A DNA stretch of 10,849 nt from positions 1 to 10,849 of the forward strand of contig CALEZT010000176.1 of NCBI GenBank assembly GCA_937927975.1, given 5' to 3'. Below are positions 6,714-10,849 of this stretch, one piece after another. Each line of letters opens with the position of its first letter. Within the stretch, counting starts at the first letter, position 1. Source of the stretch: an uncultured Phycisphaerales bacterium (GTDB lineage: Bacteria; Planctomycetota; Phycisphaerae; Sedimentisphaerales; Anaerobacaceae). A program made the position numbers and the translations under genes. A model generated the notes under the pieces. That model searched no databases. It was not told the DNA's origin and was given only the letters and a program-made list of their open reading frames with translations.

Positions 6714-8110
6714 TCCGCCGTCCGCGATCCCGGGCTGAGCCCAAATCGCTCGGGGCAACACAGCATGAGCAACCGGCCCCGTCATCACGAGCAGGCAAGT
6801 CGGCTGAAATGCGTTGTGAGAAGTGCCCTGAAATCACAGTGGCAAGACATCCGTATCGTGTGTTCATCAGCTACTCACACCAGGATCGGGAACTGGCGAC
6901 GAGACTTGAGAAGCACCTGAGGCTGCAAGGTTTGTTCCCGATCACCGATCACGAGATTCGCGTGGGAGAAGCGTTCTCGGAGGAGATCCGGGAGATGATC
7001 GAGTGTGCCCACGTCTTCATGCCGCTGGTGACGCCCAGCGCCAACGAACGTCTGTGGGTGCAGCAGGAGATCGGGTACGCCACCGCGCTTCATGTGCCGG
7101 TCTGTCCCGTTGCCGTCGGCAATCTGCCTTCCGGCATGGCCGAGCATATCCAGGGCATCCACATCGCCGATGTTGACGGGCGTCGTCCCACGGACGACCA
7201 AGTGCTGGCCATCGTCGAGGATCGGCTGACCTATGCCATGATAGACGACCTCGTGCGGCGTGCCCGTCGCCGACCTCGTCAGGGCCGTTACGACTGTACT
7301 TTGTACTGGGCGGACCGCCAGGGACTGCTGGTGAATCTGACGGAGAACGCCTACCGGGAGGGGTGCAAGTTGGCCAGGAGTCTACGGCAATCGAAGGAAA
7401 TAGACCGCCAGACGTGGCGTTTGCGCCAGTGCGCGGCTTTCGGATCGTTCAGTATCCCCGATGCCAGCGTGAACAGTGAGGACTGGGATAGGCGTGACCC
7501 GGACCGCTACCGTTCTCAGTATGACCGTCGACTGCTCCGGCGGGAGCGTCAGGCGATGGAGGCAAATGTGAAGTGTTTCGGCTGTGACTTCATTGTCGAT
7601 CCCCGCATCAGCGGCAAGAAACAGGGCGTTGTTGGCCTGTCGGGACCCGATCACAGCCCAAAACCTGTTGCGCGAAGGAAGGCAGATGCTTCAGGGGCCA
7701 AGTCCGAGGCGACGCTGAGTCCCACCGCTGCGGCGGATGGCAGGATCCTGCGGATTCAGCTGGTGATCCAGTTCATCGAGGACTACCTTCACGATGATCG
7801 CGTGCGCGTTGTCATCCCGGCCACTCCGGGACAGATCACCACCAACCTGATCATCGTTGGCGACTGGTTCGCGGCGGAAGCGGTGGTCCCACACTATCGC
7901 GCGAGAGGATATGAACGCACCATGTTCACTCGCCACGCCCCGACGGTGCTCAACATGATTTCCCGTTTCAACCAGGACTTTGAAGACCACCTCAGGGAGG
8001 CGGGGTGGGACCCTGGCCGGACCGACACGACCAGGAAAGCCAAGGCGGCCGCGCTGAAAAAATTGCGAACCTCGTTATCGGAACTCAATAAGGGACTCTC
8101 AGGAAAGTGA
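6710..8110 (+). CDS. TIR-domain protein with conserved C-terminal domain of unknown function
   Basis: This 466-aa protein has a ~45-residue basic, probably flexible N-terminus, then a TIR domain at ~48-180: YRVFISYSHQDRELATRL, then GEAFSEEIREMI, then TPSANERLWVQQEIGYA. E120 lies where TIR NADases have their catalytic glutamate, so NAD+ cleavage or synthesis of a cyclic ADP-ribose-like signal is plausible. Residues ~193-298 form a second, Tyr/Trp/Arg-rich block ending GCDFIVDP. Residues ~299-345 are a low-complexity linker. Residues ~346-435 form a compact alpha/beta block (LIIVGDWFAAEAV, then RTMFTRHAPTVLNMI) that I do not recognise. ATG 6710 overlaps the previous stop by 4 nt and has AAGGGG 9 nt upstream; ATG at 6809 is a less likely alternative. 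It is third in the operon and overlaps the DUF4062 gene (GTGA). An effector or signal-generating role is inferred. Confidence 0.9.
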   Translation: MIRRPRSRAEPKSLGATQHEQPAPSSRAGKSAEMRCEKCPEITVARHPYRVFISYSHQDRELATRLEKHLRLQGLFPITDHEIRVGEAFSEEIREMIECAHVFMPLVTPSANERLWVQQEIGYATALHVPVCPVAVGNLPSGMAEHIQGIHIADVDGRRPTDDQVLAIVEDRLTYAMIDDLVRRARRRPRQGRYDCTLYWADRQGLLVNLTENAYREGCKLARSLRQSKEIDRQTWRLRQCAAFGSFSIPDASVNSEDWDRRDPDRYRSQYDRRLLRRERQAMEANVKCFGCDFIVDPRISGKKQGVVGLSGPDHSPKPVARRKADASGAKSEATLSPTAAADGRILRIQLVIQFIEDYLHDDRVRVVIPATPGQITTNLIIVGDWFAAEAVVPHYRARGYERTMFTRHAPTVLNMISRFNQDFEDHLREAGWDPGRTDTTRKAKAAALKKLRTSLSELNKGLSGK

Positions 8111-8556
8111 GCGAGATGCCAGCGATGAGCTCTCCACAACAAGCGAGACAAGACCGGCAGATCCGGGTGTTCATCAGCAGTACCTTCAAGGACATGAAGG
8201 AAGAGCGCGACCATCTGGTCAAGTTCACGTTCCCCCAACTGCGGAAGCTCTGCGAATCTCGCGGCGTGGTCTGGGGCGAGGTGGACCTGCGATGGGGCGT
8301 GCCCGATGAGGCTGTCGCCGAGGGCAAGGTCCTGCCCATCTGCCTGGAGGAGATCAAACGCTGCCGGCCGTACTTCATTGGCCTGCTGGGCGAACGCTAC
8401 GGCTGGATCCCCGACGCCATACCGCCCGAGATCGTCGAACGCGAGCCCTGGCTGGCCGAACACGTCCGCGGCCGCAAGTCCGTCACCGAGTTGGAGATCC
8501 TCCACGGCGTCCTGAGTAAACTACCCTCGCCTGAAGGCGAGGGCTTTGGGGACTGA
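8107..8556 (+). CDS. 5' fragment of DUF4062-STAND NTPase gene, interrupted by an IS200-type element
   Basis: This is the N-terminal part of a DUF4062 protein. Residues ~19-136 carry the family hallmark IRVFISSTFKDMKEERDHL, then GEVDLRWGV, then RCRPYFIGLLGERYGW and SVTELEILHGVL. DUF4062 is a TIR/SLOG-like Rossmann domain that caps many bacterial STAND NTPases. Native coding ends at about Leu136 (8514). The last 13 codons run into the insertion element and its end hairpin, to TGA at 8554-8556. As it stands the product is a 149-aa isolated DUF4062 domain. GTG at 8107 overlaps the TIR stop by 4 nt; ATG at 8116 is 11 nt after AGGA and may be the real start. The rest of the gene resumes at about 9086. 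Confidence 0.9.
   Translation: MSEMPAMSSPQQARQDRQIRVFISSTFKDMKEERDHLVKFTFPQLRKLCESRGVVWGEVDLRWGVPDEAVAEGKVLPICLEEIKRCRPYFIGLLGERYGWIPDAIPPEIVEREPWLAEHVRGRKSVTELEILHGVLSKLPSPEGEGFGD
8524..8543. repeat. IS end hairpin (right end relative to the transposase)
   Basis: A perfect 8-bp stem CCCTCGCC/GGCGAGGG (8524-8531 with 8536-8543) closes a TGAA loop. This is the subterminal structure recognised by Y1 transposases. It is flanked outside by GAGTAAAC, mirrored as TTTTACTC outside the other hairpin. Confidence 0.85.
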
Positions 8557-8563
8557 CGAGTGG

Positions 8564-8581
8564 AAACGGCTGAAGCCATTT
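8564..8581 (-). terminator. Hairpin directly after the transposase stop, possible terminator or end-structure
   Basis: In the minus-strand transcript AAAUGGC and GCCGUUU (8581-8575 and 8570-8564) pair fully, with one U-G pair, around a UUCA loop. It begins within 2 nt after the transposase TGA and ends in a short U run, so it may stop the transposase message. It could instead belong to the folded IS end. Confidence 0.4.
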
Positions 8582-8582
8582 C

Positions 8583-9026
8583 TCACTCGTCTACGACCCG
8601 GAAGTTCGCCCCGCCATCCGCAGGCTCGTTCGTTTCCTGGAGTCGGATGTACTCCTGGATCACCTCATCAGTCACGTTGCCGGAACTGGCCACGAAGTAC
8701 CCTCGGGCCCAGATGTGCCGGCCCCAGAAGGCCTTTTGAATGTGCTTGAACTCCATCATGAGTTTGCGGCTGGTCTTGCCCTTGATGTACTGCATCAGCT
8801 TGCTCGGAGCCAGATGCGGGGGCACCGACACCAACAGATGGATGTGGTCCTTGGAGATGTGCCCCTGCAAGATCTCCACGTCGTTGGTCTTGCACACCTC
8901 CACCACCAATGCCCGAAGCCGAAGACCCACTGCACCGCTCAGTATCGCCTTACGATACTTCGTAATCCACACAAAATCGTACTTCAGATCAAACCGTGTG
9001 TGTGCCGATGTCCGATAGTGCTCCAT
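8583..9026 (-). CDS. tnpA: IS200-type Y1 (HUH) single-strand transposase TnpA
   Basis: This 147-aa protein is normal length for IS200/IS605 TnpA. It has the family start YDFVWITKYRKAIL (17-29), the HUH metal-binding pair H61-I-H63 in DHIHLLVSV, and the catalytic Tyr126 in VIQEYIRLQ, with GRHIWARGYFVASSGNV before it. All catalytic residues are intact, so the enzyme could be active. By family knowledge it acts as a dimer, cutting single-stranded ends next to subterminal hairpins and inserting 3' of a short target without duplication. No TnpB/IscB accessory gene is present. I see no strong ribosome site before the ATG, which is usual for this family. It lies antisense to the gene it interrupts. 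Confidence 0.95.
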   Translation of the reverse strand: MEHYRTSAHTRFDLKYDFVWITKYRKAILSGAVGLRLRALVVEVCKTNDVEILQGHISKDHIHLLVSVPPHLAPSKLMQYIKGKTSRKLMMEFKHIQKAFWGRHIWARGYFVASSGNVTDEVIQEYIRLQETNEPADGGANFRVVDE

Positions 9027-9046
9027 GCACTCAGTTTAACTGAAGT

Positions 9047-9064
9047 CTTCGCCTGAAGGCGAGG
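9047..9064. repeat. IS end hairpin (left end relative to the transposase)
   Basis: A 7-bp stem (9047-9053 with 9058-9064, one T-G pair on this strand) closes a TGAA loop, with core CGCC/GGCG identical to the hairpin at the other end. A further small palindrome CCCA-TTG-TGGG lies at 9073-9083, inside the presumed element edge. Confidence 0.8.
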
Positions 9065-9097
9065 GTTTTACTCCCATTGTGGGACAATAATCCCGAC

Positions 9098-10849
9098 ATG
9101 GCCGAGCACGCGTTCTTCTACTTCCGCGACCCGGCGTACGTGGATTCTCTGCCCGCCGACAGAAAGAAGGACGTTGCCACAGAGAGCACCGAGGACACAG
9201 AGAAACTCAGAAGCCTGAAGGACCGGATTCGCAGGAGCGGCTTTCCCGTACGGGAGAACTACCCCGATCCGAAGGCCCTGGACAACCTCGTCCTGGCGGA
9301 TCTGACGGCCGTTATCGATGAACGGTTTCCGGAGGGTTCGCAGCCCGACCCGCTCGACCGCGAAGCGATGGACCATGAGGCATATGCCCAGAGCCGCGAG
9401 CGGGTCTACATCGGCCGGGCGGAGTATTTCGCCAAGCTCGACGCCCACGCCGCCGGCGGTGGCGACCAGCCCTTGGTCATCCTGGGCGAGTCCGGCGGCG
9501 GCAAATCCGCCCTTTTGGCCAACTGGCTCAAACACTACCGTGAGGCGCACCCGGACGTCCTGATCCTCCAGCACTACATCGGCGCGACGCCCTACAGCGC
9601 CGACTGGGCGGCCATGCTCCGCCGGCTCATGGGCGAGTTCAAGCGGCACTTGGGCATCCAGCAGGACATCCCCGACAAGCCCGACGCCCTGCGGAGCGCC
9701 TTTCCCAACTGGCTGCACATGGCCGCCGCCAAGGGTCGCATCGTGTTGGTCCTGGACGCCCTGAACCAGTTGGAGGACCGGGACGGCGCTCCCGATCTCG
9801 TCTGGCTGCCGCCCGTCATGCCGGAGAACGTGCGGTTGATTGTCTCGACCCTGCCCGGCCGGCCCCTGGACGAGATCAAGAAACGCGCCTGGCCCAGCGT
9901 AGACATTGAGCCGCTCTCACAATCTGAACGCGAGAAGCTGATTGTAGAATACCTGGCCCAATATGCCAAAGCCCTCAGCCCCACCCGCGTGCAACGGATC
10001 GCCGCGGCGCCGCAATCCGCCAATCCGCTCTATCTGCGCGTGCTGCTGGACGAATTGCGGGTCTTCGGCGAGTATGAACTCCTGGAGGCGCGGATTGACC
10101 ACTATCTGCAAGCCAAGTCACCACGCGACCTCTATCGCAAGGTGATCGCCCGGTGGGAGCAGGACTACGCCAGGGGGACAACACTGGTCGGTGATACGCT
10201 CCGCCTTCTGTGGGCCGCACGTCGCGGATTATCCGAAACGGAACTACTGCAGACCCTTGGCAAAGACGGCCAACCTCTGCCTCGCGCGACTTGGTCGCCG
10301 CTGTATCTGGCGATGTCCGAAGGATTGGTCAGCCGAGGCGGTCTATTGACCTTCGCCCACGACTTCCTGCGCGCGGCGGTGCGGGATGCCTGCCTGCCAA
10401 CAAACCAGCAGCAGGAAGAGGCGCACCTGCGCCTGGCGGATTACTTCCAGCGTCAGCCCGCCAACGCACGCCGGACCGACGAATTACCCTGGCAACTGGC
10501 ACAGGCCAGAGCCTGGGAACAACTGCAGATGCTTCTAACGGATCACACCTTCTTTGTCGAAGCATGGGACCGCAATCAGTTCGATGTCAAGACCTATTGG
10601 ACGCAGATCGAAGCGGGCTCTCCCGTACGCATGGTGCAAGCATATTGTCTGTTGATCGAGCGTCCCGATTCCGAGTCAAATAGGCTCTTTCTGAATCGCT
10701 TGGGCACGCTACTCGCCGACACTGGTCATCCGGAGGAATCCCGTTGCTTGTGCTCGGCGCTCGTGGACCATTTTCGAGCGGCCGGCGACTTGGCCGGCCT
10801 GCAAGCGACCCTGGGCAACCAGGCGTTGATCTTGGCGGATCGCGGGGAC
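9098..10849 (+). CDS. 3' fragment of DUF4062-STAND NTPase (NACHT-like ATPase plus helical repeats), runs off window
   Basis: This is the continuation of the gene broken at 8514. Native sequence resumes at about 9086 (AAT AAT CCC GAC ATG) and stays open to the window end: 584 residues from ATG 9098. AEHAFFYFRDPAYVDSLP completes the DUF4062 domain. Walker A is GESGGGKS at 130-137 and Walker B is IVLVLDALNQLE with D220, followed by a sensor-like RLIVSTLPG: a STAND ATPase of NACHT type. Residues ~290-420 are winged-helix-like, then helical, turning TPR-like near the window end (LLADTGHPEESRCLCSALVDH). STAND proteins are ATP-driven switches that oligomerise on ligand recognition, with the N-terminal domain as effector or adaptor. 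Rejoined, the gene encodes at least ~724 residues. As it stands, this fragment has no obvious ribosome site and would lack most of DUF4062. Confidence 0.9.
   Translation, partial: MAEHAFFYFRDPAYVDSLPADRKKDVATESTEDTEKLRSLKDRIRRSGFPVRENYPDPKALDNLVLADLTAVIDERFPEGSQPDPLDREAMDHEAYAQSRERVYIGRAEYFAKLDAHAAGGGDQPLVILGESGGGKSALLANWLKHYREAHPDVLILQHYIGATPYSADWAAMLRRLMGEFKRHLGIQQDIPDKPDALRSAFPNWLHMAAAKGRIVLVLDALNQLEDRDGAPDLVWLPPVMPENVRLIVSTLPGRPLDEIKKRAWPSVDIEPLSQSEREKLIVEYLAQYAKALSPTRVQRIAAAPQSANPLYLRVLLDELRVFGEYELLEARIDHYLQAKSPRDLYRKVIARWEQDYARGTTLVGDTLRLLWAARRGLSETELLQTLGKDGQPLPRATWSPLYLAMSEGLVSRGGLLTFAHDFLRAAVRDACLPTNQQQEEAHLRLADYFQRQPANARRTDELPWQLAQARAWEQLQMLLTDHTFFVEAWDRNQFDVKTYWTQIEAGSPVRMVQAYCLLIERPDSESNRLFLNRLGTLLADTGHPEESRCLCSALVDHFRAAGDLAGLQATLGNQALILADRGD

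Larger units (their letters stand above)
8515..9085 (-). mobile_element. IS200/IS605-type insertion sequence (~571 bp, transposase only)
   Basis: This short element carries a single Y1 transposase gene on the minus strand. Both ends have hairpins with the same TGAA loop (8524-8543 and 9047-9064), and no terminal inverted repeat/target duplication pair is apparent, as expected for this family. Boundaries come from the host gene: removing 8515-9085 (or the equivalent 8516-9086) joins CTG to AATAATCCC and restores one frame reading HGVL-NNPDM across the junction. On the transposase strand the flank before the left end reads ATTATT, a candidate target sequence. Exact ends are uncertain by a couple of bases. 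The element is inserted antisense to the operon. Confidence 0.85.

Noticed and set aside
9068..9718. 216-codon minus-strand open frame opposite the STAND gene
   Set aside because: Walker A and other conserved motifs lie on the plus strand; the opposite frame is a shadow of GC-rich codons. The same applies to 7894-8505 (-).

Overview
The window looks like one end of a metagenome-assembled bacterial contig. Positions 1-49 are Illumina P5 adapter rather than biology, and both the first and last genes are cut by the window ends. The genes use Shine-Dalgarno-type ribosome binding sites, ATG/GTG/TTG starts and 4-nt start/stop overlaps, so this is a bacterium. The G+C content is moderately high. Large STAND NTPases, HEAT-repeat proteins, TIR proteins and an IS200-type element suit an accessory region of a lineage rich in multidomain signalling proteins, but I cannot name the phylum.

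Left part (1-2954): the C-terminal tetratricopeptide (TPR) part of a probable STAND-type regulator runs on the + strand (52-1338). Facing it on the - strand are a PBS-lyase-type HEAT-repeat protein (1416-2639) and, directly upstream of it, a 67-aa gene (2751-2954). The small gene appears to be the same protein without its HEAT repeats: it keeps the N-terminal helix and the C-terminal tail. A candidate promoter for the pair lies at 3038-3066. Positions 2955-3503 hold little else.

Right part (3504-10849): a good sigma70-type promoter (3504-3532) precedes four + strand genes, each overlapping the next by 4 nt. They are (1) a Nudix hydrolase, (2) an 894-aa protein joining a RelA/SpoT-type (pp)pNpp synthetase domain, a TPR-like middle, a SLOG-type nucleotide-binding Rossmann domain and a RyR domain, (3) a TIR-domain protein with a probable NADase glutamate and an unrecognised conserved C-terminal domain, and (4) a DUF4062-STAND NTPase with TPR-like helices that runs off the window. 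Nucleotide synthesis, NAD cleavage, nucleotide sensing, nucleotide hydrolysis and a STAND switch in one translationally coupled operon point to a nucleotide-signalling conflict (probably anti-phage) system. The exact combination, above all RelA/SpoT-TPR-SLOG-RyR in one chain, is the most noteworthy content here.

The fourth gene is split by a ~571-bp IS200/IS605-type element (about 8515-9085). It carries one Y1 (HUH) transposase on the - strand and hairpins with a shared TGAA loop at its ends. Removing the element restores an uninterrupted reading frame, so the insertion looks recent and possibly reversible.
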